Shown: positions 45,793 to 54,569, counted from the first letter of the stretch. The stretch is DNA of 64,000 bases from Paenibacillus_D tarimensis_A (GCA_041281825.1 CP166298.1:2728001-2792000), one strand, 5' to 3'. Translations and numbers: made by a program. The notes: generated by a model not told the origin, from the sequence alone.

Positions 45793-47067
45793 TTGAGGGC
45801 GGCTGTACACAGATTAACGATTTTCGCGATCATTGCTCTGCTTTTTACAACGACGAATATGATGAATTCAAAGGGCTCGATTGTTCATGCATCTGCTAAG
45901 GTAACTATCATGCTCGACGGTTACCCGCTGCCGTTTCCCGCCGAACCGGTTATTATCAAAGGGAATACGATGGTGCCTTTTCGCGCGATTGCGGAAGCAA
46001 TCGGCGTTCAGGTTCAATATAACAACAAGACAAAGCGGATTACGGCAATAAAGCAGGATGAGCTCGGCAGCAAAAGGCAGGTGGAACTGCAATTAGGGAA
46101 TTCGAAGGCGATTGTGGACGGCGAAACACATACTTTGTCTGTGGCACCCCGTACGGTAAACGGTCATACATTAATTCCGCTGAGCTTCTTCAGCCGCCAG
46201 TTTGGCGCAGGCGTAAGCTGGGACGGACAGACGAAAACCGTTACCATTACTTCGCCCAAAAAAAGCATGTATATAAAGGCTTATTATGCCTTATCTTCCT
46301 TCTCCCAACGGCATCATATTCCCGCATTGGACTCCGTTGCATTCGGATGGAGCCGGATCGATCGGGAGGGCAATTTTACCTCGGAAGGCAAGGAGTATAA
46401 GTGGCCGGAGCCTGCCGGTGAACTTACCCCGGAAAGCATAATTAGGGATGCCGCAGCGGCAGGCACAACGCCATACTTGATGGTTTATGCAACGGATGGA
46501 AAAGGCGAATTGACCAAAATCATCGAAAGCGCGGAATTGCGCAAGAAGACGATCGAAGGAATCATCGGACTGGCTTTGCAGAAAGGATTCCAAGGGGTTC
46601 ACCTGGATTTTGAAGGCTTGGGATTAACCGGGGATAAACAAAAAGTAAGAGAACAGTTCAATGAATACGTCTCAATGATGTCTAAGCAGGCCAAGGACGC
46701 AGGATTAAAGCTGTCACTTGCGCTTCATCCGCCGAATTCCGTCTACCAGGGATACGATTACCGGACTTTGGGTGTTCTTGCAGACGAGTTGGTTATTATG
46801 GCTTACGCCTATGAAGACGAAACACGTCCGGAACCGATGGACAAAGTCGATGAGGCGATACGGCTGGCATTGAAGGATGTCGACAAAAGCAAACTGGTGC
46901 TCGGCATTTCCTTATGGAGTGAGACGGCTCAATCAGTGAATCAGAAGATCGGACTCGCCAAGCGATACGATTTGAAGGGAATCAGCTTCTGGCGGCTTGG
47001 ATTGATGCACGATGCAGTTATGAATGAAATACAGAAGTCAATTGTATTCGATTATCCTGTGCCTTAA
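45793..47067 (+). CDS. secreted GH18-like hydrolase with stalk domain
   Basis: 424 aa from TTG 45793 behind AGGAGGATCTGGAA. Signal peptide at about 1-34. Residues about 36-155 hold a stalk domain (MLDGYPLPFPAEPVIIKGNTMVPFRAIAEAIG, then TLIPLSFFSRQFGAGVSWDG). The rest is a GH18-type barrel with YIKAYYALSSFSQ, GFQGVHLDFEGLG (catalytic DxE area), LSLALHPP, VIMAYAYEDETRPEP and ISFWRLGL, as in YaaH-like spore or cell-wall glycosidases. Peptidoglycan or cortex fragments are the likely substrate. It is 28 bp ahead of the SLH-type gene. Confidence 0.87.
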   Translation: MRAAVHRLTIFAIIALLFTTTNMMNSKGSIVHASAKVTIMLDGYPLPFPAEPVIIKGNTMVPFRAIAEAIGVQVQYNNKTKRITAIKQDELGSKRQVELQLGNSKAIVDGETHTLSVAPRTVNGHTLIPLSFFSRQFGAGVSWDGQTKTVTITSPKKSMYIKAYYALSSFSQRHHIPALDSVAFGWSRIDREGNFTSEGKEYKWPEPAGELTPESIIRDAAAAGTTPYLMVYATDGKGELTKIIESAELRKKTIEGIIGLALQKGFQGVHLDFEGLGLTGDKQKVREQFNEYVSMMSKQAKDAGLKLSLALHPPNSVYQGYDYRTLGVLADELVIMAYAYEDETRPEPMDKVDEAIRLALKDVDKSKLVLGISLWSETAQSVNQKIGLAKRYDLKGISFWRLGLMHDAVMNEIQKSIVFDYPVP

Positions 47068-47095
47068 AACGATATAAACAGAAAGCGGGGATGTC

Positions 47096-48211
47096 ATGCT
47101 TAAAAATACAGTGGTATTCGCTATGATCTTTATTATGAGCTTCCCTGTGCTCAACATCGCTGCAGGCGATACAGTTCATTGGGTAGAAAAAGAGCTGGAG
47201 TCGTACAAGCAACGGATCGTCGAATACAAGGACGGCGGCAACGAAACAGGCATGGTATCGGAGGAGGAGTGGAAGGCATTCCATTCCACAGTGCTTAATG
47301 AAGAGTTGCTTGATGAGCCGATTGAGATCATGCATTGGGTAACGATGATTAATATGGGTGTAAAGCTCCCAAAAGATGACGAGGCCGGGCTGATCCAATC
47401 TTACGTATATGACCAAGTCACGACTAAGAACGCAGGCAGCATCGACCGTGAAACGGCTTACGGCGGATTGATCAAATTGTTATCCTTGTCCATCATCGAT
47501 GCAGGCTGGAATAACAATCAGATGGATGCGGCTGGCGAATATACGGATTTTGATGAAATCAGCGATCGGCAAAGTGGACTGATTCGGGTCGCTTACCGTG
47601 AAGGACTGATCGACAGTGCAACGAAGGACCGATTCCGGCCGAAAGCGTTGTTCACGAATGCCGAAGCGATTTCCGTAATGGAGAAGGTCATGCTCGCCTA
47701 TGAGCTTTCCGCTCCGTTCATCACGCTTAAGCATGACCACTGGGCTTATACTGAAGCAAAATCGTTTATAACAAGTCGTAAATTGACAGCAGAACAGCTG
47801 GAGCTCATCCGGGACGGATTGCCGGGACATTCCGTTCCGGTTAGCCTATGGCATGATTTATTGGCAGCTGTAATAGGATTCCCGCCGGATAAGGACGGCC
47901 CGGAAGCGCAATATACGTACGGTTTGGCTGTCGGGGACTATATGCCGCGCGACCGTGCGATCGCCAGTCTGATGAAACTATGGGGACCTTCAAGGGACGC
48001 GACGGACGAAGAACGGCAGGCCGCCGCCGAGGCGTTCACAGATTACGGGATGTCGTTTGACCCTAGCAAGCTGGCCATCGCATACAGCATGGGAATTGTT
48101 CAAGGCTACAAATCACGTTTCTATCCGGATAAAGATTTGACGTACGGCGAGATGCTGGTTATGCTTTCACGGGTAACTTCGTTCTCTGCCGGAGCGGAAA
48201 ACAAGACATAA
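47096..48211 (+). CDS. secreted protein with S-layer-homology repeats
   Basis: 371 aa. Signal peptide at 1-22 (FIMSFPVLNIAAG). The mature part carries degenerate SLH repeats: DFDEISDRQSGLIRVAYREGLIDS..RFRPKALFTNAEAISVMEKVML near residues 140-200, and FTDYGMSFDPSKLAIAYSMGIVQGYKSRFYPDKDLTYGEMLVMLSR at the C-terminus. SLH domains bind pyruvylated secondary cell-wall polymers and fix proteins to the cell surface. The gene follows the GH18 gene by 28 bp, so both probably act at the wall. Confidence 0.82.
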   Translation: MLKNTVVFAMIFIMSFPVLNIAAGDTVHWVEKELESYKQRIVEYKDGGNETGMVSEEEWKAFHSTVLNEELLDEPIEIMHWVTMINMGVKLPKDDEAGLIQSYVYDQVTTKNAGSIDRETAYGGLIKLLSLSIIDAGWNNNQMDAAGEYTDFDEISDRQSGLIRVAYREGLIDSATKDRFRPKALFTNAEAISVMEKVMLAYELSAPFITLKHDHWAYTEAKSFITSRKLTAEQLELIRDGLPGHSVPVSLWHDLLAAVIGFPPDKDGPEAQYTYGLAVGDYMPRDRAIASLMKLWGPSRDATDEERQAAAEAFTDYGMSFDPSKLAIAYSMGIVQGYKSRFYPDKDLTYGEMLVMLSRVTSFSAGAENKT

Positions 48212-48257
48212 CCGGCATCGTTGATGGGCAAGCTACCCGCTGAAAGGAGGGGTAGGA

Positions 48258-48416
48258 ATGGATGAATCACATTCGACAGAGAAGCGGGATAATGTGCAGG
48301 AACCAATGGAACAATCGGAGAACGAGCAGGAGATTATCAGGTTGGACCGAGCGTTCATTGGCGGGATAGAAATTGAGCATCCGGAGGAACCGGCGGAGCC
48401 GTTCACTAGACGCTGA
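48258..48416 (+). CDS. small acidic protein, 52 aa
   Basis: ATG 48258 with GAAAGGAGGGG eight bases upstream; TGA at 48414-48416. The product begins MDESHSTEKRDNVQEPMEQS and continues with EIIRLDRAFIGGIEIEHPEEP; very acidic, probably disordered. No family recognised. It lies 46 bp after the SLH-type gene, so it may be the last gene of that unit. Confidence 0.65.
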   Translation: MDESHSTEKRDNVQEPMEQSENEQEIIRLDRAFIGGIEIEHPEEPAEPFTRR

Positions 48417-48489
48417 GCAATATTTTTGTTGTCGGCTCAGTTCCGGTTGTTTTAAATTATGCACCAAGCCTAAACTGAGCTTTGAGTGA

Positions 48490-48536
48490 AAGCCGTTCAG
48501 TGATGTTTCAGATCCGGCACTGGGCGGCTTTTTTCG
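48490..48536 (+). terminator. rho-independent terminator
   Basis: AAGCCG and CGGCTT arms extended by CAGTG/CACTG, followed by TTTTTCG. Confidence 0.75.
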
Positions 48537-48619
48537 TTGATGTTCATAAATCTGAAACATTTCAAGCATTTCACACGTATGTAATTCATATTCTCTTTTC
48601 TGGAAAGGATGTAAAGCGA

Positions 48620-48835
48620 TTGGGAAATAGTATCACGGTGCGATTGATCGAGAAGCTGTCGAACGGTGAACTGAAGACGGTGGATGAGCGCGGTTGGAGC
48701 ATGGAAATGGTCGAAGCGCTGCATCATATCAACTACATTACCTTCAATGAGCGGCAATATGAGACGCTGGAAGGAAGACTAAACATTGATCAACAGGTGA
48801 TGGAGCTGTTGATCATCGCTGTACAGAACGAATAA
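48620..48835 (+). CDS. small hypothetical protein, 71 aa
   Basis: TTG 48620 is chosen because GGAAAGGATG lies eight bases upstream; the longer frame from 48482 would pass through the terminator at 48490. The product starts with GNSITVRLIEKLSNGELKTV, then a helix-rich rest (MVEALHHINYITFNERQYE). It is soluble; no family is recognised. It lies 33 bp before the 48869 gene and is likely the first gene of the ATP-grasp operon. Confidence 0.65.
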   Translation: MGNSITVRLIEKLSNGELKTVDERGWSMEMVEALHHINYITFNERQYETLEGRLNIDQQVMELLIIAVQNE

Positions 48836-48868
48836 GCTCTTTACGGGGGAAATGGAGGCAAGGCTAGA

Positions 48869-49567
48869 ATGAATCATAAAGACGGTAAATCAATCAAGGA
48901 TTACATGCTGACAAAGGACGGCAAACCGTTAAAAGTATTGTCGACGTCGCTAGGAATTGTTTTGCTGGCAAACGCGGTGTCAGCGTCCGGAGCCTATGGT
49001 CAATCGGTGACAAGCGCGAACCAGGGAGGAGCGAACGACCCGGTATTGATTGAATGGTCATCAGAGGAAGTAAAAAGCTTCTTCGATCCGACGGTCGATT
49101 GGACCCTCCCCTTGTCGATATCTGAGCAAGAGAGTCAGGAGGAAGCGGAAGGCGGTTCGGCCGGTTCCGAAAATCAGGGGGGCTCGGGAGCGGAAACAGG
49201 CGGAACGACGGTTATTCATACCGGGTCGGGCTTTGGCTGGGACGACCTTCTGCTGTATCATTTAATATTCAACCGGGGCGGTATGTATTCATCCTCTACC
49301 TGGCATACCAATCATAAGTCATACAATCCTCGTACCGGAACCGCATATAAACCGCAATCTTACGGGTCAGGCTCCTTTCAAAATAAACCGGTTGCAGGAT
49401 CCGCTGTCCGGCCGCAGACAACGAACAAATCGGGCACGGTTACCCGGCGCTCCACTAATTCCTCACCGGGCGGAATCGGGGGCAAATCAAGCGGGCTCTC
49501 TTCATCCGGGTCATCCGGCTCCAGTTCGAGCAGCGTGAAATCTTCCGGCGGAGGGTTCGGCGGATGA
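48869..49567 (+). CDS. Ser/Gly-rich exported protein of the ATP-grasp operon (YgiB/YjfM-like)
   Basis: 232 aa. After a charged start, residues about 23-45 form a hydrophobic signal or anchor (VLSTSLGIVLLANAVSASGAYG). A Gly/Glu/Ser-rich linker, a short aromatic core (FGWDDLLLYHLIFNRGGMYSSSTW), and a Ser/Gly-rich tail ending SSGGGFGG follow. The tail and the overlap with a glutathionylspermidine-synthase-like gene recall the Escherichia coli pairs YgiB/YgiC and YjfM/YjfC; direct sequence homology was not verified. The stop overlaps the next start (ATGA), so the two are coupled. Confidence 0.7.
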   Translation: MNHKDGKSIKDYMLTKDGKPLKVLSTSLGIVLLANAVSASGAYGQSVTSANQGGANDPVLIEWSSEEVKSFFDPTVDWTLPLSISEQESQEEAEGGSAGSENQGGSGAETGGTTVIHTGSGFGWDDLLLYHLIFNRGGMYSSSTWHTNHKSYNPRTGTAYKPQSYGSGSFQNKPVAGSAVRPQTTNKSGTVTRRSTNSSPGGIGGKSSGLSSSGSSGSSSSSVKSSGGGFGG

Positions 49568-50763
49568 CGGATACCCCGGTCTTTGAAGTAATCGGCTCAC
49601 CGCAACACGATCGATCAAGCCGGGTGGAGAAGTTAAGCCGTCTCGGGTTTACTTGGGCGAATGTAGGCGAGGAGCGTTACTGGCTGGATCAGGTGGTGGC
49701 AATGCGGGAAGACGTTTACCTGGAAATGGAAAGTGCCTGCAGCCGGTTGTGGATGATCTTCGATAAGGCCGCGCGTTTTGCCATCGGCAGACATGATATT
49801 TACGCCATGATCGCAATCCCAGAAGTGCTGTGGAAGGGACTGGATGAGCTCACTCCGTATCCTGCCGGATTTCTAAGCCGCTATGCAAGGTTTGATTTTG
49901 CCGTTTCGGGGGCGGGAGAAGTCAAACTGCTCGAATTGAATGCAGATACACCGACCGGCTACGTCGAAGCTTCCGTGGCGACGCCATGGATGTGTGAGCA
50001 GTACGGCGTTTCATCCCCGAACATCCGGATGCCGGAGCTGGTAGCCGCGGCATGGTCGGAAGAGCGTCCGGATACGGCGAGCTGTGTTGCTTACGGAGAG
50101 CATGCAGAGGATTCCGGAACGATCGATATGCTTGTGAAGCACAGCGGACAAACGGTCAAATGCGTGGACTGCTTGGATCTGTGGGTGGATAACGGAGTTT
50201 TGAAAGACAGCGACGGGCGGCCGATCCGCAGCATGTTCGCCCTCTATCCCAAGGAGTGGATGGCGATCGACGACGGAGGCGATGCGCTCGCCTATGCGAT
50301 CGAGAACGGTAATTTGCAGATGAGCAATTCGATGCATGCAATCCTGTTGCAATCCAAGGGCTTGCAAGCGCTGATCTGGGGCCTGTATGAGCTAAATATG
50401 CTGTTTGATGATAAGGAACGGGAAACGATCGGCAAATACATGCTCCCTACCTATAATAAAGCGGTATTTGACGGCAGTTACGTATCGAAATCGATGTTCG
50501 GCCGCGAGGGCGGTTCCGTTAAGCTGTATAATGAAAAAGGAGTTTTGGAAGAAAAAGACGAAGCTGGCTTTGATACGAGCCGGTTATTTCCAAGAGTTTA
50601 TCAAAAACGGGCGGAGCTGGCGCAAATCGAATTGGCCGAAGGCCGGTTTCATTTGTTGACGGGAATGTTTGTAATTAACGGTATCCCATGCGGCTTGCTC
50701 GGCAGGGCCGGCGGGCAGATTACCGGGAATACCAGCCATTTTGTTGCCATAGGAGTGAAGTGA
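49564..50763 (+). CDS. glutathionylspermidine synthase-like ATP-grasp ligase
   Basis: 399 aa, the length of YgiC/YjfC-type proteins (the synthetase domain alone, without the amidase half). Landmarks: RLGFTWANVGEERYWLDQ, ARFDFAVSGAGEVKLLELNADTPTGYVEAS, YPKEWMAIDDGG, LPTYNKAVFDGSYVSKSMFGREGGSV, and a C-terminal NGIPCGLLGRAGGQITGNTSHF, which carry the ATP- and Mg-binding residues. It should form an amide bond between a peptide or amino acid carboxylate and an amine. The acceptor is unknown. It starts by a 4-bp overlap and ends directly at the next start codon. Confidence 0.88.
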   Translation: MTDTPVFEVIGSPQHDRSSRVEKLSRLGFTWANVGEERYWLDQVVAMREDVYLEMESACSRLWMIFDKAARFAIGRHDIYAMIAIPEVLWKGLDELTPYPAGFLSRYARFDFAVSGAGEVKLLELNADTPTGYVEASVATPWMCEQYGVSSPNIRMPELVAAAWSEERPDTASCVAYGEHAEDSGTIDMLVKHSGQTVKCVDCLDLWVDNGVLKDSDGRPIRSMFALYPKEWMAIDDGGDALAYAIENGNLQMSNSMHAILLQSKGLQALIWGLYELNMLFDDKERETIGKYMLPTYNKAVFDGSYVSKSMFGREGGSVKLYNEKGVLEEKDEAGFDTSRLFPRVYQKRAELAQIELAEGRFHLLTGMFVINGIPCGLLGRAGGQITGNTSHFVAIGVK

Positions 50764-51477
50764 ATGAATCATTATAGAAGGCACGGATCCGGCGGCGGAA
50801 ACGATTCCGCCCGGTTGCTGTCACTGTTCATCGGGGGACTCGCATTTTTATTTATCATCGGTATCTTTGTTTATCTTACATCGGCTAATAACGGCATGAG
50901 ATCGTCTACGATTATGTCGTCTTCCGTTTCATGGAACGACACTTCGTCAACACCGGCGCAGACGGTGGAACCGGCCAGTGCTATCCCGTGGGATTACCGG
51001 ATTATCGAGGGCACCGTCGGGGATTTGATCGGAAGCGATATGACGATCCTGCCGGACAATGAATTGTTGGTTAACGACGATAACTATGCGACTGGTGATA
51101 AGGTGTGGCTGCTGCAATATATGAAAGCAGAAATGACGACGAATTTGGAGGGCCGGAACACGGTATCGTTATCGGCCTGGAAGTCGATTAAATCCTACAA
51201 AACGAAGGAAGCCGCGGATCAGGATATTGAGAAATTAAAGCTTCAACTGCAGACCGAGGTTGATTTGGTCGGTGTATATAAAACGGAGTATGACGGGCAG
51301 ACAAGACAGTTCGCGGTTATTACGCTCCCTTCCGGCCATCAGATCAAACAGCCGATTGATGCGGAACGGTATGAGGCGCTGAAGCCATTGAAGAAAGCGA
51401 ATGTGTTGATCGAAGAAGTGCACGATTATGAGGATTATGACATGGCTTATGCCAAGTTTCGGGGGTGGAGTTTGTGA
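50764..51477 (+). CDS. membrane-anchored protein of the ATP-grasp operon, 237 aa
   Basis: One membrane helix near residues 20-42 (LLSLFIGGLAFLFIIGIFVYL), then a beta-rich soluble domain with WDYRIIEGTVGDLIGSDMTILPDNELLVNDD and TVSLSAWKSIKSYKTKEAADQDI. The family is not recognised. It sits exactly between the ligase gene and the DUF350 gene, with no gap to the former and an overlap with the latter, so it belongs to the same functional unit. Confidence 0.72.
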   Translation: MNHYRRHGSGGGNDSARLLSLFIGGLAFLFIIGIFVYLTSANNGMRSSTIMSSSVSWNDTSSTPAQTVEPASAIPWDYRIIEGTVGDLIGSDMTILPDNELLVNDDNYATGDKVWLLQYMKAEMTTNLEGRNTVSLSAWKSIKSYKTKEAADQDIEKLKLQLQTEVDLVGVYKTEYDGQTRQFAVITLPSGHQIKQPIDAERYEALKPLKKANVLIEEVHDYEDYDMAYAKFRGWSL

Positions 51478-51863
51478 TCGTACTAAATCTATTCGTAAGT
51501 ATCGTAGTCATTATTTTATTGCAAGCTTTAGGAATGGTTGTATTCAGCTGGTTGACGCCTTATCGAGATTTGGATGAATTGAAACGCGGCAATATGGCGG
51601 TCGGACTTGCAATGGGAGGCAAATTTCTAGCTACGGCGATCATACTGGGCGTCGCAGCCTATACTAACACGTCGATTTGGCATATGATGCTTTGGTTTGC
51701 GGTGGGGTATATATGTTTAATTGCGGTGTATTGGGTGTTTGATTGGGCAACACCGGGACTTAAGCTGTCGGAGCATCTGAAAGAAGGAAATACGGCCGTC
51801 GGTATTTTATTATGTTTTGTCTATATCGGGATCAGCTTTGCTATAAGCAGTTTAATTATTTAG
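51474..51863 (+). CDS. DUF350 (UPF0719) membrane protein
   Basis: 129 aa from GTG 51474, which overlaps the previous stop (GTGA); an in-frame GTG at 51465 would add three residues. Four membrane helices in two repeated halves, each with a loop (LDELKRGNMAVGLAMGGKFLATA and LSEHLKEGNTAVGILLCF), the hallmark of DUF350/YjfL proteins. These accompany ATP-grasp ligases of the YjfC type in other bacteria. Function unknown; transport or membrane sensing is guessed. Confidence 0.86.
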   Translation: MIVLNLFVSIVVIILLQALGMVVFSWLTPYRDLDELKRGNMAVGLAMGGKFLATAIILGVAAYTNTSIWHMMLWFAVGYICLIAVYWVFDWATPGLKLSEHLKEGNTAVGILLCFVYIGISFAISSLII

Positions 51864-51905
51864 ATGAATCGAGTGTGAGAATTCACTAATCTATCGGTTC
51901 AATTG

Positions 51906-51945
51906 CCCCTTATCCGGATTAACTTCCGAAAGTTATGGTAAGGGG
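51906..51945 (+). promoter_or_regulatory. hairpin enclosing the Shine-Dalgarno of the 51955 gene
   Basis: CCCCTTA (51906-51912) pairs with TAAGGGG (51939-51945); AACTT/AAGTT and CC/GG pairs extend the stem. The right arm contains AAGGGG, the ribosome binding site of ATG 51955. It could close translation initiation, or act as the terminator of the DUF350 operon with a poor tail. Confidence 0.55.
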
Positions 51946-51954
51946 TGATTTATT

Positions 51955-52863
51955 ATGGAAAAGAAAAGATGTTTCTTCTGCAACGAGACCGTAGAGGTGG
52001 ATGTGAGATCCGATTGCGAGTGGTATATTGGATGCAACTGTTCACCGGACGGTGAATACGGATTACGTTCAGAGAGTATTGATCAATTTCACTCGTTAGC
52101 CTATGCCGTTAAGCGGGAAATGTTCCCGATTATTTCCGCATATATCCGGGAGAAAACCGATTGCGGAGAGGAGGTCAGACTAACGATCGAAGATGTGAAT
52201 TCCATTAAGCATTCGGCCGACAGGCCGGCAACGGTGAAGGAGAAAGGAGCGCGGCTTCTTCAATACCTGCACAGACATTCCAGCGGACCGAACGAACCGG
52301 TCGTTATTCATCCATTCTCCAGAAGCTTCAATCTTACCTACTCTCTGACTTTACAGGAGTTTGTCTATATTATAACGAATCTATTGGATGAGCAAGTAAT
52401 CGAAAGAGAAGGCAACACGCTCAGGCTTACCGAGAAAGGGTGGCGGGAAGCCGTTGCAGGCCTTCAAGGAAGAACGTACAAGCCTTGTGTCGTTCTGCTG
52501 TCCGATGTTCATAAGCAGCACCCGGAATGGTCGAATAACATTCTTCCTACGATCGAGCGATGCGGATATATACCCCAAGTGGCGGAAAAGCCGGAGGAAG
52601 ATCTGCCCGGCTGCCAAACGGATCGGCTGCTGTCCAAATGCAAGCTGGTGATCGCGGACTTATCCGGACATTTGCCGGACGTATATTTTGCAGCCGGCTT
52701 GGCGCTTGGTATGAATAAAACAGTAATATGGACCGTTCCGCGAAGCGATGCCGGCCGCTTGCCTGTCCGGTCTGAATTGATCCGTCCGATGGTCTGGGGG
52801 ACCACGGATGAGCTGGCAGCCATGCTGCATGAGCGTCTTACGTTATTTTGTAAAGATAAGTAG
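51955..52863 (+). CDS. zinc-ribbon/winged-helix protein with nucleoside-deoxyribosyltransferase/TIR-like C-terminus
   Basis: 302 aa. N-terminal zinc-ribbon-like cysteines C6, C9, C27, C29. Residues about 95-170 look like a winged helix (KEKGARLLQYLHRHSS, LTLQEFVYIITNLLDEQVIERE, LRLTEKG). The C-terminal 125 residues, with YKPCVVLLSDV, GYIPQVAEKPEED, CKLVIADLSGHLPDVYFAAGLALG and a final strand IWTV, have the order seen in nucleoside 2-deoxyribosyltransferase-like and related TIR/STIR-type domains, which bind or cleave nucleotides. Any such activity is inferred only from this pattern. Its ribosome binding site is in a hairpin. Confidence 0.62.
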   Translation: MEKKRCFFCNETVEVDVRSDCEWYIGCNCSPDGEYGLRSESIDQFHSLAYAVKREMFPIISAYIREKTDCGEEVRLTIEDVNSIKHSADRPATVKEKGARLLQYLHRHSSGPNEPVVIHPFSRSFNLTYSLTLQEFVYIITNLLDEQVIEREGNTLRLTEKGWREAVAGLQGRTYKPCVVLLSDVHKQHPEWSNNILPTIERCGYIPQVAEKPEEDLPGCQTDRLLSKCKLVIADLSGHLPDVYFAAGLALGMNKTVIWTVPRSDAGRLPVRSELIRPMVWGTTDELAAMLHERLTLFCKDK

Positions 52864-52924
52864 TGAATGCGGCTAACGGTCACGTGCGGAGCGACAGCCT
52901 TTCTGCTTGGATTGGGGGATCAGT

Positions 52925-53830
52925 ATGCGAAAGCCGGTCATACGGCATGCGGAAACAATCTATCGGGGGATGAACGGAAGAACGGTCGAACGTATCCGCC
53001 TGGAATCGGATGAGATGAGGATCTTAAAGCACTGCGGGCCCGATCCGCATGAGTACTGGATATATAATCATATTCTGTCGTCATTTCCGCCGATCTACCC
53101 CAAACTTATCGGTCAGTCGCTCGATACCGAATCTGCGGCCGATTGCTGGCTCCTGTTCGAAGATTTGGGAACGCTTGACCATGGATACAACGAAGAGGCT
53201 GCTCGGGAAGTCATTCGTTACATTTCATGGTGGCATTCCCTACCGGTCGGGCAGCTGAGCGGTTTGCCGGTGCAGGGTTTAAAGCCTTCCTATAAGGAAA
53301 TGGCTTCGGAGCTGGCAGCATCTGTCCGTGAACTTCTGACGTTTTCTCATACACACGGTATTTCACCCGATCTGATCCGCGTACTCTTTAAACGGATTGA
53401 ACGGGAATCGATATCGAATGAGCTTGTCCTATCGCACGGTGATTTACATACGGGCAATTACGCGTTTGCTGCCGATGGACGTCTGTATATTCTGGATTGG
53501 GAGCATACGCATTTAAATAACCGTTTTTGGGATTTATACCATGTGATCGACCTGTCCCACCCGCTATATCCGAAGACGAAAGACCCTTTATGGAGAATGC
53601 GGCTGCTGGAATTTTACCTCAACGAAACCGAACGAAACGGAACATTACTTGATAAGCGGAGGTTTATACGTGAATATGAGCTGTTTGCGTCGGTGTTTTC
53701 CTTATGGATGCTTCGTTTAATCGATTCCGACATGGCGCGGCAGTCCGGGCCTTGGACGTTGGAGCAGCTGTCCGGACAGGCTGCGGAGACGGCAAGAACG
53801 TTTCAACAAACAATGGATTCAATTCGATGA
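52925..53830 (+). CDS. aminoglycoside phosphotransferase (APH) family kinase
   Basis: 301 aa from ATG 52925 behind GGGGGATC; a frame extension to 52907 is less likely. APH/choline kinase fold: VERIRLESDEMRILKHCG, WLLFEDLGTLDHG, the catalytic loop LSHGDLHTGNYAF, and the metal-binding LDWEHTHLNNRFWDL. Family members phosphorylate small molecules or sugars; aminoglycoside resistance need not be implied. The APH name is structural. It ends 91 bp before the HAD gene. Confidence 0.84.
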   Translation: MRKPVIRHAETIYRGMNGRTVERIRLESDEMRILKHCGPDPHEYWIYNHILSSFPPIYPKLIGQSLDTESAADCWLLFEDLGTLDHGYNEEAAREVIRYISWWHSLPVGQLSGLPVQGLKPSYKEMASELAASVRELLTFSHTHGISPDLIRVLFKRIERESISNELVLSHGDLHTGNYAFAADGRLYILDWEHTHLNNRFWDLYHVIDLSHPLYPKTKDPLWRMRLLEFYLNETERNGTLLDKRRFIREYELFASVFSLWMLRLIDSDMARQSGPWTLEQLSGQAAETARTFQQTMDSIR

Positions 53831-53921
53831 TAGATAACCCGCGATTGTAACGCACACCATTCGACTGATGTTAAAAATCATTTGGAGGAGTTTGCATATC
53901 TATAGAAAGGAGATGTCTTAA

Positions 53922-54569
53922 ATGATTGGAGCTTTGATTTTTGATATGGACGGTGTCATCATCGATAGTGAGCCGATGCATGTCGATGTTGATCTTGTAA
54001 CCTCGGAGTATTTTGGGATTGCTGTGACAAAGGAACACTTTGAGGAATTTGTCGGCATGACGAATCCCGAGATGTGGAACATCCTCAAACAGCGGTATCA
54101 TTTGCCTCAACCGGTATCCGAAATTATTGACTATCAATTATCGCTGAAAATTAACGTTCTGAAAGCAGCGGATATGGAACCGATCGATGGAATCAAGGAA
54201 CTGATCCACGAGCTTCGAGAGCATAATATACCATGCGCCATTGCATCGTCGTCACCAAGGAAGTTTATTGAAGAAGTTTTATTGAAGTTTAACATGACCC
54301 ACCTGTTCCAGCGTATCGTTAGCGGTGAAGAGGTTGCTCATGGAAAGCCTGCGCCGGATGTTTATATTGAAGCAGCCTCGCAATTGGGTGTAGACGCCCG
54401 AAGCTGCGTCGTTCTGGAGGATTCCAAGAATGGGATCGCCGCGGCAAAAGCTGCAGGCATGAAATGCATCGGATACGATAACCCGAACTCCGGTAATCAG
54501 AGTTTATTGGAAGCCGACATCATCGTTCGTTCCATTCGGGATATTCGAGTTGAGGAATTTTTACGGTGA
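53922..54569 (+). CDS. HAD phosphatase/phosphoglucomutase-like protein
   Basis: 215 aa. Motif I IFDMDGV (D8, D10), motif II ASSSPR, motif III K of AHGKPAPDVYIEAA, and motif IV VLEDSKNGIAAAKAAG, with the helical cap after motif I. This is the beta-phosphoglucomutase/GPH group (HAD-IA). The DSEPMH sequence after motif I is typical for the group; a mutase or a sugar phosphatase function is open. Strong site GAAAGGAGATG. Confidence 0.9.
   Translation: MIGALIFDMDGVIIDSEPMHVDVDLVTSEYFGIAVTKEHFEEFVGMTNPEMWNILKQRYHLPQPVSEIIDYQLSLKINVLKAADMEPIDGIKELIHELREHNIPCAIASSSPRKFIEEVLLKFNMTHLFQRIVSGEEVAHGKPAPDVYIEAASQLGVDARSCVVLEDSKNGIAAAKAAGMKCIGYDNPNSGNQSLLEADIIVRSIRDIRVEEFLR

Noticed and set aside
52925..53830. 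Aminoglycoside resistance gene
   Set aside because: The APH fold is shared by many housekeeping small-molecule kinases and nothing else points to resistance.
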